Shown piece after piece: positions 44,909 through 52,263 of a DNA stretch of 61,999 bases. The notes beneath the pieces are model-generated. The model saw nothing but the letters and a program-made list of their open reading frames with translations. It did not search any database and was not told the origin of the DNA. Source of the stretch: Micrococcus sp. (lineage in GTDB: Bacteria > Actinomycetota > Actinomycetes > Actinomycetales > Micrococcaceae); contig JASBVO010000017.1 of assembly GCA_029961105.1 (NCBI GenBank), positions 1 to 61,999 of the forward strand. The letters are read 5' to 3'. The first letter of the stretch is position 1, and every line of letters starts with the position of its first letter. The translations under genes were made by a program, and so were the position numbers.

Positions 44909-45301
44909 GTGAGCTTGGTCGTTGAACCGCTGTCGTCGGCAATCACTGCAGAGGCACCCGACGTCGCCCCGGAGGCACCAGCGCCTGCACCGGCCCCCGT
45001 CCCAGCGCCGGCCCCGCAGGAACTCACCGCGGAGGAACGCATCTGGGCCAGCCGCACGCGGCGCCTGGCCCGCAGCGCCTCCCGTGCGGCACGCCTGGTG
45101 CCCGGGGTAGCTGCCGCCGACTTCACCATCACCGGCACCCCTGAGCGTCCCTCACTGACGCTCAGCTGCACCCTCCGTCCCGAGGCGAAGGCCGCCGTGG
45201 TCATGGAGCACATCGAGAACACCGTGGTGGGGGACCTCGAACTGCTCTTGGGCGTGCCCTTCGCCGAGCGCCACCTCGAGTACAGCGTGGACCGCGGCTG
45301 A
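44909..45301 (+). CDS. Small hypothetical protein, possibly Asp23-like
   Basis: This 130-residue protein has a Pro/Ala repeat region (about 14-38, APAPAPVPAP) followed by a compact alpha/beta-looking domain (ERIWASRTRRLARSASRAAR, then FTITGTPERPSLTLSCTL and AERHLEYSVDRG). The domain faintly recalls Asp23/AmaP-type envelope stress proteins, but no signature is certain. The GTG at 44909 lies 8 nt after AGGAGG; a GTG two codons earlier is too close. It is divergent from the MarR regulator. Confidence 0.6.
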   Translation: MSLVVEPLSSAITAEAPDVAPEAPAPAPAPVPAPAPQELTAEERIWASRTRRLARSASRAARLVPGVAAADFTITGTPERPSLTLSCTLRPEAKAAVVMEHIENTVVGDLELLLGVPFAERHLEYSVDRG

Positions 45302-45358
45302 GGGGCATCTCCGCCCTTCGTCCTTGCCGGAACGCGCCAGGCAGAGTACTGATGGGAT

Positions 45359-45880
45359 ATGGACGCTTCCTCCGCCCCCCAGAATCCCACCCTGAACCGG
45401 GATGAGCTGCAGGACTACCTCAACCACCACCTGCTGGGATCCCGCAGCGGGGTGCGCATGTTCCGCACGGCCGCGGACACCTGGAACGGAACTCCCTACG
45501 AGGAGGAGTTCAAGGCGCTCACCGAGCAGGTCAGCCAGATGCAGGACCGGCTCATCGCGCTCATCGGCCGCCTGGGCCTGAAGCAGTCGCCGGTGGAGAA
45601 CGTCCTCGGCAAGGCCGCGGAGGTGGCCGGCCGGCTCAACCCGGTGAACCTCACGCGGTCCAAGACCAAGGGCATGACCCAGGTGGAGCTGGACATCCTG
45701 CAGGGCGCCCTGCAGGGCCAGGCGGGGATGTGGCAGGTTCTCGGCCGGCTGGGCGAGCTCGTTCCCGACGCCGGCCTGCAGCCTTCCGAGATGGCCGAGA
45801 ACCTCCAGCGCACCCGGGAGATGCAGGAGCACATCCGTCGCATCGGCGAGGAAACCCTGGGCACCCGGTTCCTCCGCTGA
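45359..45880 (+). CDS. Hypothetical helical protein
   Basis: This 173-residue soluble protein is predicted by eye to be almost all helical, with amphipathic stretches such as EEEFKALTEQVSQMQDRLIA (about 50-70) and a C-terminal helix ending EETLGTRFLR. It has no signal peptide and no recognised motif. The order of helices is compatible with a four-helix, ferritin-like bundle, but the metal ligands are not evident. It follows the previous small gene by 57 nt and may share its transcript. Confidence 0.6.
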   Translation: MDASSAPQNPTLNRDELQDYLNHHLLGSRSGVRMFRTAADTWNGTPYEEEFKALTEQVSQMQDRLIALIGRLGLKQSPVENVLGKAAEVAGRLNPVNLTRSKTKGMTQVELDILQGALQGQAGMWQVLGRLGELVPDAGLQPSEMAENLQRTREMQEHIRRIGEETLGTRFLR

Positions 45881-45887
45881 CCCGTCA

Positions 45888-45948
45888 GTTACGAGAGCGC
45901 CACACGTCGCCCGCCGCGGTGTGTCTCGACGCGTAGCGCTCTCGTAAC
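45888..45948. repeat. 13-bp perfect inverted repeat with nested stem
   Basis: GTTACGAGAGCGC (45888-45900) pairs with GCGCTCTCGTAAC (45936-45948). Inside, CACAC (45901-45905) can pair with GTGTG (45919-45923). It lies between convergent genes ending at 45880 and 46005 and may be a bidirectional terminator or a dispersed palindromic element. Confidence 0.7.
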
Positions 45949-46004
45949 CCTGGTGGTCGGCGCAGTCCGAGGCCTCAGCCCGTCAGTGCCTACTCGAGGG
46001 GGAC

Positions 46005-47063
46005 TTACTCGAGGGGAGAGTGGGAGCGGTGCCCGCCGTTGCCCAAGACTTCGGGGGCATCGAAGTGATCCAGCAGCTGACGCACCGCCTGCTGCGAGGT
46101 CATCGTCTCCGACCAGCCCGTCACCTGGCGGATCTTCGTGGTGTCCATGATCGGCACGACGGCCGCCATGTCCACCCACCCCGGGTCGGACGGCTGCAGC
46201 CGTAGCCGGTAGCTCGCGGCGGCGAGCGCTGTAAACACCGGGACCGGCAACTCGAGGTAGCGCCTCGCCCCCAGCAGCTGGCCGATGGTCTGGGCGTCCA
46301 GTACCGGCTCGGCGGCCACGTTGAACGCCCCGCCGGCCCGCTGCCGGGTCACCTGCCAGTACGCCTCGGCGATGTCCGGCTGGTATACCGCCTGGAACCG
46401 GATTCCGGCAGGGAACGGCAGCAGGGGCAGCCGGCCGGCCTTCAGCAGCCAGGTCAGCAGCTTCGCCGGCACGAGGTCGCCGAGGAAGTAGTCCTTGATC
46501 TCCGGGGCGGGGGCGGCCCCGAAGATCAGCCCGGGGCGCAGCCGGGTGACCAGTAACCCCGGGTTCTCCCGCTCGAACTCGTCCAGGAGCGTCTCCACCT
46601 CGGCCTTCTGCGCGCCGTAGTGGGAGGTCGGGGTGCCGGTGGTCGGGTGGGACTCATCCACCGGGACCGTCTTCGAGCCCTTGCCGTAGGCGCCGATCGA
46701 CGAGGCGTAGACGAGATGGGGAACCTGGGCGAGGGCCGCCGCCTGGAAGACCGTGCGGTTGCCCTCCACATTGACCCGGCGCAGAAACTCCCGGTCCCGG
46801 TTGGGCCGGATCACCCACACCAAGTCGATCACCGCGTCGGCGCCGCGCATCACCTGCTCCAGCCGGGGGCCGGCGTCGGGATCCGTGACGTCGATGCGGT
46901 GCCATTCCACGCCGTCGAAGGGGGCGCCTTCACGGTCTGGGCCGCGCCGGGAGACCCCGACGATCGACCCCACCTCGCCGGCGGCCCGCGCCTGCTGCAG
47001 GCGGTGCAACAACGCCGTGCCGACGTTGCCGGTGGCGCCGAGGACGACGACGCGCTTGGTCAT
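46005..47063 (-). CDS. NAD-dependent epimerase/dehydratase (extended SDR)
   Basis: This 352-residue short-chain dehydrogenase of the extended type has the Rossmann motif GATGNVGTALL at 9-19 and the catalytic YGAQK (YxxxK) near 145, with a preceding Ser in YASSIGAYG. The C-terminal domain (FQAVYQPDIAEAYWQV, FNVAAEPVLDAQTIGQLLG) is as in sugar-nucleotide epimerase-like proteins of actinobacteria with unknown substrates. Its start overlaps the stop of the dehydrogenase upstream by four bases, so both form one operon. Confidence 0.85.
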   Translation of the reverse strand: MTKRVVVLGATGNVGTALLHRLQQARAAGEVGSIVGVSRRGPDREGAPFDGVEWHRIDVTDPDAGPRLEQVMRGADAVIDLVWVIRPNRDREFLRRVNVEGNRTVFQAAALAQVPHLVYASSIGAYGKGSKTVPVDESHPTTGTPTSHYGAQKAEVETLLDEFERENPGLLVTRLRPGLIFGAAPAPEIKDYFLGDLVPAKLLTWLLKAGRLPLLPFPAGIRFQAVYQPDIAEAYWQVTRQRAGGAFNVAAEPVLDAQTIGQLLGARRYLELPVPVFTALAAASYRLRLQPSDPGWVDMAAVVPIMDTTKIRQVTGWSETMTSQQAVRQLLDHFDAPEVLGNGGHRSHSPLE

Positions 47064-48331
47064 GCCCGGCCGGCCTCGGTGGAGCCGGTGTCCTCGGGCA
47101 GGGTGGCGCTCGCCTGGGCGATGCCGGACTCGGCGGCCATGCCCGGGGCGCTCAGGTTCGGCTTGAGGACCACCTTGATGCAGCCGTCCTGCTTCTTCTG
47201 GAACTTCTCGTACATCTCCGGGGCGCGGTCCAGCGGCACCTGGTGAGTGGCCAGGTCCAGGGTGCCCAGTGGGTCGGAGGGGTCGTCCACCAGGGGCATG
47301 AGGTCGTCGATCCAGTGCTTGACGTTGCACTGGCCCATCGTCAGCCCGATCTGCTTGTCAAACAGGGTGAGCATGGGCAGCGGGTCGGCCATGCCACCGT
47401 AGACCCCGGACAGGGAGATGGTGCCGCCGCGGCGCACCACGTCGATGGCGGTGGACAGGGCAGCGAGCCGGTCCACGCCGGCGGTCTTCATCGCCAGCCG
47501 GCCGATGGCGTCCGGCAGCATCCCGACGGCCTGGTGGGCGAAGCCGGCGACGGGGGAGCCGTGCGCCTCCATCCCGACGGCGTCCACCACCGAGTCCGGG
47601 CCGCGCCCGTCGGTGGCCAGCCGCAGGCGGTCGGCCAGCTGGTCGTCCTGGTCCAGGGTCTCGATGCCGTGGCGCTCGGCCATCAGGCGGCGCTCCGGGA
47701 CGGGGTCCACGGCGAAGACGCGGTAGCCCAGGTGCTTGCCGATGCGGGCGGTGAACTGGCCAACCGGGCCCAGGCCGAGCACGGCGAGAGAGCCTTCGCG
47801 CGGAACTCGGGCGTACTGCACCGCCTGCCACGCGGTGGGCAGGATGTCTGAGAGGTAGAGCCACTGCTCGTCCTCACCGGTGTGCGGGACCTTGATGGGC
47901 CCGTAGTCGGCGTTGGGGACGCGCAGGTACTCGGCCTGGCCACCGGGCACCGAGCCGTAGAGCCGCGAGTAGCCGAACATCAGGGTGCCGGATCCCTGCT
48001 CGCGGACCTGGTTGGTCTCGCACTGGGACTGCAGGCCCCGCTCGCACATCCAGCAGTGACCGCAAGCGATGTTGAACGGGATGACCACGCGGTCGCCGAC
48101 CGAGAGGTTGGTCACTTCCGAGCCGACCTCCTCGACGATGCCCATGGGCTCGTGGCCAAGGACGTCGTCCTTGTCCATAAACGGGCCAAGGACCTCGTAG
48201 AGGTGGAGGTCGGAGCCGCAGATGGCCGTGGAGGTGATCCTGATGATGGCGTCCGTGGGGGCCTGGATGACCGGATCGGCCACCTCCTCCACGGCCACGT
48301 GCCGCTTGCCCTGCCAGGTGAGTGCTTTCAT
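47060..48331 (-). CDS. Zinc-dependent alcohol dehydrogenase (formaldehyde-dehydrogenase-like MDR)
   Basis: This 423-residue medium-chain dehydrogenase has the catalytic zinc ligands C38 in TAICGSDLHLYE and the GHEPMGIVEEVG histidine/glutamate near 59. The structural zinc cysteines follow in CGHCWMCERGLQSQC. The NAD site is VLGLGPVGQFTARIG. The insertion between domains matches the glutathione-independent formaldehyde dehydrogenase-like group common in soil actinobacteria. AGCAGGAGGTCAGC precedes the ATG. It is coupled to the epimerase downstream. Substrate unknown. Confidence 0.92.
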   Translation of the reverse strand: MKALTWQGKRHVAVEEVADPVIQAPTDAIIRITSTAICGSDLHLYEVLGPFMDKDDVLGHEPMGIVEEVGSEVTNLSVGDRVVIPFNIACGHCWMCERGLQSQCETNQVREQGSGTLMFGYSRLYGSVPGGQAEYLRVPNADYGPIKVPHTGEDEQWLYLSDILPTAWQAVQYARVPREGSLAVLGLGPVGQFTARIGKHLGYRVFAVDPVPERRLMAERHGIETLDQDDQLADRLRLATDGRGPDSVVDAVGMEAHGSPVAGFAHQAVGMLPDAIGRLAMKTAGVDRLAALSTAIDVVRRGGTISLSGVYGGMADPLPMLTLFDKQIGLTMGQCNVKHWIDDLMPLVDDPSDPLGTLDLATHQVPLDRAPEMYEKFQKKQDGCIKVVLKPNLSAPGMAAESGIAQASATLPEDTGSTEAGRA

Positions 48332-48696
48332 GCTGACCTCCTGCTGGTTGCTCGTGGCGGCGCAGGGGTGCCCGGTGAAGGGCCTGCGCCCTGCCTCTCA
48401 CCGTATGCACGGGGGCGGGGGCTTGGGAAGGGCGTGGACCTGAGACCTCTTGGTGGAGCCATGAAAGGTTCCAGTCATCGGATGTTCGCCCGTCATTATG
48501 GCCCGATCGCATCCACACTCTGCATAAACTGACAACGATTGAAAGGCCGTACGCTGGCCACATGCTGCGGCGTCGACCACCTCGCGATCTGGATTGGAGA
48601 GAGTGGGAGGCGGTATGCAGAAATGCCAATTCGCTTTCGTACGGAAAATCCGCTAGAACCACCTCTAAACGCCATGCACCGGGAGATGTGATCAGA
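48332..48696. other. Divergent intergenic region at the edge of the polysaccharide locus
   Basis: Base composition drops here toward lower GC. A CTGACA (48529-48534) and TACGCT (48550-48555) pair precedes an ATG at 48562 that is in frame with the downstream FemX-like gene. However, codons 48562-48696 have low GC at third positions, so this part may be untranslated leader. Nothing else was recognised. Confidence 0.45.
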
Positions 48697-49695
48697 ATGG
48701 GCCAAGGCCATGTCGTTGACCAACAAGCCTGGGCGCAGATGACGACGCCTGATGTCTACTTCTCCAAGGCGTATCACCAGGTGTCATCAGCAGCCGAACC
48801 CGATGTGGCGGCACCGGTGCTCTTGGAGTGGGCAGACGATGATGGTACAGCGCGACTTCCATTGATTCTCCGGCGGATCGCTGATGAAGACTACTTCGAT
48901 GCAACGAGCGCCTATGGGTATGGCGGGCCGTGGATCGAGGGGAACCCGAACCTTTCACAATTTCGCCAATTCATTGACCAATGGGCACAAGACACCCACG
49001 TGGTTTCGTCGTTCATAAGGTTCCATCCACTGCTCGACAATGCAAGGGCAACCGAGGACATCTTCCCCCTTGAACACCTTGGTCAAACGGCAGCATGGGA
49101 CCTCAGAGGTGAAGAGGACCTGGTCCAACGGATGGCGAAGAATCATCGCAAGAGTTGGAGACGGGCCATTCGAGGAGGGGTCGCGGCGAGGGTGACCGAA
49201 CAACCTGAATGTGTTGACCAATTCCGTGCCCTCTACGAAATCTCAATGGACCGCCTTTCGGCCAGAGATTTCTATTGGTTCACCGACGACTATTGGTCCT
49301 CGATGCGCGAAAATCTTCGTGACAGCTCGCTCTTAGTAGAAGCCGTGTTTGAAGATCGTGTGATCGCAGCGGCCTGGTGCCTCTTTAGTGATGACTTCAT
49401 CCATTTTCACCTGAGCGGAACCACTGACGAAGGTCGTGAACTCGGTGGAGCATTTGTCTGTCGGGTGGCCGCGGCAGAATGGGCGCGGAAGAAGGGAATG
49501 ATCCAGGGACACTTCGGGGGTGGCGCAGGCGGTGCTGACTCGTCCCTGCTTGACTGGAAGCGCCGATTCGACGAATCGAGCCCGCTGTGTGACTTTTTTA
49601 TTGCCAAGGTCGTCCATAGCCCGGACCAATTTGAGCGCCTAGCGGGCGCTACCGCGGGGCAGAAATTCTTCCCGCCATGGCGGGCGCCAAAGTAG
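48697..49695 (+). CDS. FemX/FemAB-like acyl- or aminoacyltransferase (GNAT fold)
   Basis: This 332-residue protein of the Acetyltransf_6/FemAB-related group has an N-terminal half with YFSKAYHQVSS and DYFDATSAYGYGGPWI, and a C-terminal GNAT-like half with AAWCLFSDDFIHFHLSGTT and an FGGGAGGADSSLLDWKRRF end. Relatives transfer amino acids to peptidoglycan precursors or act in exopolysaccharide loci on unknown acceptors. The start is uncertain: ATG 48697 follows GGGAGA, while ATG 48562 would be leaderless behind TACGCT and add 45 residues. Lower GC than the backbone suggests transfer. Confidence 0.72.
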   Translation: MGQGHVVDQQAWAQMTTPDVYFSKAYHQVSSAAEPDVAAPVLLEWADDDGTARLPLILRRIADEDYFDATSAYGYGGPWIEGNPNLSQFRQFIDQWAQDTHVVSSFIRFHPLLDNARATEDIFPLEHLGQTAAWDLRGEEDLVQRMAKNHRKSWRRAIRGGVAARVTEQPECVDQFRALYEISMDRLSARDFYWFTDDYWSSMRENLRDSSLLVEAVFEDRVIAAAWCLFSDDFIHFHLSGTTDEGRELGGAFVCRVAAAEWARKKGMIQGHFGGGAGGADSSLLDWKRRFDESSPLCDFFIAKVVHSPDQFERLAGATAGQKFFPPWRAPK

Positions 49696-49705
49696 TAACT
49701 TGTCC

Positions 49706-50452
49706 TTAGAATGTGCCGATCATGCGGTCGCTGCGAGCGATCTCAAACATGTCGGGGAGAATGGGAACTCGACTGTCACGGGCGTCAGAAATGATAAATG
49801 CCCTGTCGACCCGAGGAAATCCGTCTCGGACCTTCGCAAGGAAGCCGTTGTCCAAGAAATCCCCTGGATCGTGACATCGGACCGCAGTACCGGCAATAGA
49901 GGCAAGGCGGTCTTGAATTTCGACTCGGGTGAAGCCGTAACGCTGGTACGCCTGGTCCGCTGCGGAGTGAACACTATTCGTCTCCGGATCCAGCGCATCG
50001 TTGGCAGGAATAAGTCGTCCAATCCACTTTTTGGTGGAAGTCGTTCTGAACCCCAGTGCCCGATACATCCGGTGAGCGCTGGAATTGGAATGTAGGACGT
50101 CCAGTTCCCATTGGCTCGTCGTACCGATCTCCCGCTGAATTTCTTTCATTAGGCGGGTGGCGAGGCCTCGTCCCCGGTATAGGGGCGCTACCGCAATCCG
50201 ACTCAAGAAATTTGGGGAGGCAGTGTTCAGCGTTACGTCGGCGAAAGCGGCCACCCGGCCGCTTTCCTTCGCAACAACGATACGACGGTTGCTCTCGTTT
50301 TCATCATGCAGCATCTCTTCCAGGTAAGAGCGATACCCCGACTGCCCTGTAGCTATGTACGGGGAATGAGATCCGCGGAACGAGGTGCGAATAATGGCCC
50401 AGATTTCGTCTACGTCCTCTGCGCGTGCCGTGCCAATTGAGAAGTTATCCAC
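49706..50452 (-). CDS. GNAT family N-acetyltransferase
   Basis: This 248-residue protein has a clear GNAT acetyl-CoA site near 75-110: LSRIAVAPLYRGRGLATRLM (motif A, R/Q-x-x-G-x-G/A) and the SNSSAHRMYRALGFR motif B. About 110 extra residues form a C-terminal domain of unknown role (RCHDPGDFLDNGFLAKVRDG). The GTG at 50452 overlaps the sugar transferase stop, so it is translationally coupled to it and probably acetylates the sugar that transferase uses. An in-frame ATG at 50470 is an alternative. Confidence 0.8.
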   Translation of the reverse strand: MDNFSIGTARAEDVDEIWAIIRTSFRGSHSPYIATGQSGYRSYLEEMLHDENESNRRIVVAKESGRVAAFADVTLNTASPNFLSRIAVAPLYRGRGLATRLMKEIQREIGTTSQWELDVLHSNSSAHRMYRALGFRTTSTKKWIGRLIPANDALDPETNSVHSAADQAYQRYGFTRVEIQDRLASIAGTAVRCHDPGDFLDNGFLAKVRDGFPRVDRAFIISDARDSRVPILPDMFEIARSDRMIGTF

Positions 50453-51068
50453 GCGATGCCCGCTCAACATCCAAGCTGCGCATGATGCTGGTAGGAACCA
50501 CCGCCACACCTTGTCGCTTCAAGACCATCGACAGCGTCTTAAGTATGATGCGGACGTCCAAAGACAGTGACACGTTGTCCGCATACCATGCGTCGAGTGC
50601 AAGGCGCTCGTCCCAAGAGACAGAGTTACGACCGTGCACTTGCGCCCACCCGGTTAACCCGGGGCGGACGCCGAACCGCTTGCGTTCATCAGTCGTGTAG
50701 TGAGGCAAGTACCTGGTTAAAAGGGGGCGAGGGCCCACGAGAGACATGTCGCCCCTAAGCACATTGACGAGTTCCGGCAACTCGTCAAGGCTGGTCGACC
50801 GCAGGAAAGAACCGAACTGAGTTATGCGCTCAGAGTCCGACAGCAGGTCACCATGGCCGTCCCTTGCGTCGGTCATGGTGCGGAACTTGAACAGATCGAA
50901 GAGCTGAGCATCCTTGCCGGGACGGCGTTGCCTAAAGATAACAGGTGCACCGAGTTTTACGCGGACGGCTATAGCAGTAGCTGCCAAGACAGGAGAGAGC
51001 ACCACTAGACCCGCGACGGATGCGCTTACATCGAGTGCCCGTTTTCCGAGCACGCTGTAGAAGTTCAC
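50445..51068 (-). CDS. Undecaprenyl-phosphate sugar-1-phosphate transferase (PglC/WcaJ type)
   Basis: This is a 207-residue monotopic phosphoglycosyl transferase that starts lipid-linked glycan assembly by moving a sugar-1-phosphate onto undecaprenyl phosphate. It has a re-entrant hydrophobic N-terminus (8-35), RQRRPGKDAQLFDLFKFRTM near 47-66, the catalytic Asp-Glu region SLDELPELVNVLRGDMS and GPRPLL. The minimal length without the extra WbaP N-terminal membrane domain matches PglC, which prefers UDP-diNAcBac. It lies upstream of and is coupled to a GNAT gene. Confidence 0.92.
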   Translation of the reverse strand: MNFYSVLGKRALDVSASVAGLVVLSPVLAATAIAVRVKLGAPVIFRQRRPGKDAQLFDLFKFRTMTDARDGHGDLLSDSERITQFGSFLRSTSLDELPELVNVLRGDMSLVGPRPLLTRYLPHYTTDERKRFGVRPGLTGWAQVHGRNSVSWDERLALDAWYADNVSLSLDVRIILKTLSMVLKRQGVAVVPTSIMRSLDVERASRG

Positions 51069-51159
51069 AGTCCTATTCCTCCGAGTGTCCTAAAGGCGCT
51101 TGCTAACGCATCTGCACTTATCATTTTGACCAATCAATCCGATCGCAAACCCGAAATTT

Positions 51160-51966
51160 CTATAACGCAGAGTCGCTTTGGCTCGGCGATCGCTTGCTTT
51201 GAATCGACCTTTTGGCAAACGCCCGTGCCCGGGTGAAGACACCCCAAGCTTTATTCACAACATGGAACTCGACACGGTCCCTCCATCCGGGAGGTGAGGG
51301 GAGACGACGGCCGAGTCCCTCCTCTCGATAATGCTGGCAAGGAATGCACATACCGCAAGCGGATCCCCGGAGGGTTGGATGTTGACAGAACCATGTCATC
51401 TCCAAAATATCCGCGAAACCCCGCTGTTCAGCGATGCTCTCCATGTCCAACTTGGACAGGTGAACCAAGGGGAGATTGAATCGGGAAAAGATGATGTGCG
51501 CTGGAAGACCCGTCGGGGGATTCAGAATGTATCCATTGTCTGGAGTGGCGATCAAGTATTGGGAAAGTCGCCGGATGGGACCGTCATCTGCTTTCAAACC
51601 TATCTCGAACCTGACGTTCTCAGCTTCGGCCAGGCGAGCAAGCCATTCATACTGTGGCCCCCACTTTCCGGGTCCTGGCAGGGCTCGAAATGCGGATGAA
51701 ACGCGGGTGCTAGCCGGTATATCGCGCTTGTGTCGGTAGCAGGTGGGCAGTATACGGGCGGCGGCCGCCGGGCTCCTTTTCGCGAAGTGACCGCGGATTT
51801 CGTCCATTGTCTTAATCTCGATACGCCTCGACCGCCGATCTGGATCAATCACGTACCAAGGCTGGACAATGCGCTCCTCGCTGAGCGCCGCGTCGATCAC
51901 ACGAAACGTGGAATCCCAGCCGGACGTCCAAAGTACATGCGCAGTTTCCTTCGTCTGGTCGATCAA
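51160..51966 (-). CDS. QueC-like PP-loop ATP pyrophosphatase
   Basis: This 268-residue protein has a PP-loop nucleotide site, TSGWDST at 14-20, and a C-terminal cysteine cluster C-x9-C-x2-C-x2-C (in WFCQHP...ACGMCIPC, about 199-214). The cluster resembles the zinc site of QueC (7-cyano-7-deazaguanine synthase). No other queuosine gene is present. PP-loop enzymes adenylate a carbonyl and then add ammonia or sulfur, so amide or nitrile formation on a sugar or amino acid is conceivable. The TTG start at 51966 lies 7 nt after AGGAG. Low GC and placement among glycan genes suggest transfer. Confidence 0.7.
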   Translation of the reverse strand: MIDQTKETAHVLWTSGWDSTFRVIDAALSEERIVQPWYVIDPDRRSRRIEIKTMDEIRGHFAKRSPAAAARILPTCYRHKRDIPASTRVSSAFRALPGPGKWGPQYEWLARLAEAENVRFEIGLKADDGPIRRLSQYLIATPDNGYILNPPTGLPAHIIFSRFNLPLVHLSKLDMESIAEQRGFADILEMTWFCQHPTLRGSACGMCIPCQHYREEGLGRRLPSPPGWRDRVEFHVVNKAWGVFTRARAFAKRSIQSKRSPSQSDSAL

Positions 51967-52263
51967 AAATAGACTCCTGATTCGTCATCGCGCTGCACAC
52001 GGCAGCTCGTTCCCACCACGACGGATCTCGCATTAATCGGGACCCCGACACACCGTAGTCCTTTCGTGTCAACAAATTGACCTATGAGTCGTGGGTGCAT
52101 CGGCCCGTGACGGAAGCTGCCTGACGGCTAGGTGCATTGTTCTCTGGAGGGTGAAGGGTGAGAGGATCCGATTCCAAGCCTGTCGTGGTAAGTCGCTAGC
52201 GGCTTAATTCGCCAGCCGTGGCGCTTGTCCAAACATCCCTTGTGCGGGCGATAGCCTAGAGCC
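51967..52263. other. Intergenic region upstream of glmS
   Basis: This is AT-richer sequence between the minus-strand PP-loop gene and glmS. A small palindrome GTCAA-CAAA-TTGAC lies at about 52067-52080, and a -10 box lies at 52252. No coding potential and no glmS-ribozyme-like structure were recognised. Confidence 0.5.
52252..52257 (+). promoter_or_regulatory. -10 box of glmS
   Basis: TAGCCT lies exactly 6 nt before the glmS ATG at 52264. There is no ribosome binding site between them, consistent with a leaderless transcript. Confidence 0.5.

Noticed and set aside
48562-48696. Extra 45 N-terminal codons of the FemX-like protein
   Set aside because: Third-position GC is low and the residues are Arg-rich without similarity; kept only as an alternative because of a TACGCT box 6 nt upstream.
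51160-51966. Queuosine biosynthesis gene queC
   Set aside because: PP-loop and cysteines match the family, but no queD, queE or queF lies nearby and the context is glycan synthesis, so the specific function was not assigned.
51967-52263. glmS ribozyme upstream of glmS
   Set aside because: The glmS start is only 6 nt from a -10-like box and no pseudoknot-like structure is apparent; the ribozyme is mainly a Firmicutes feature.
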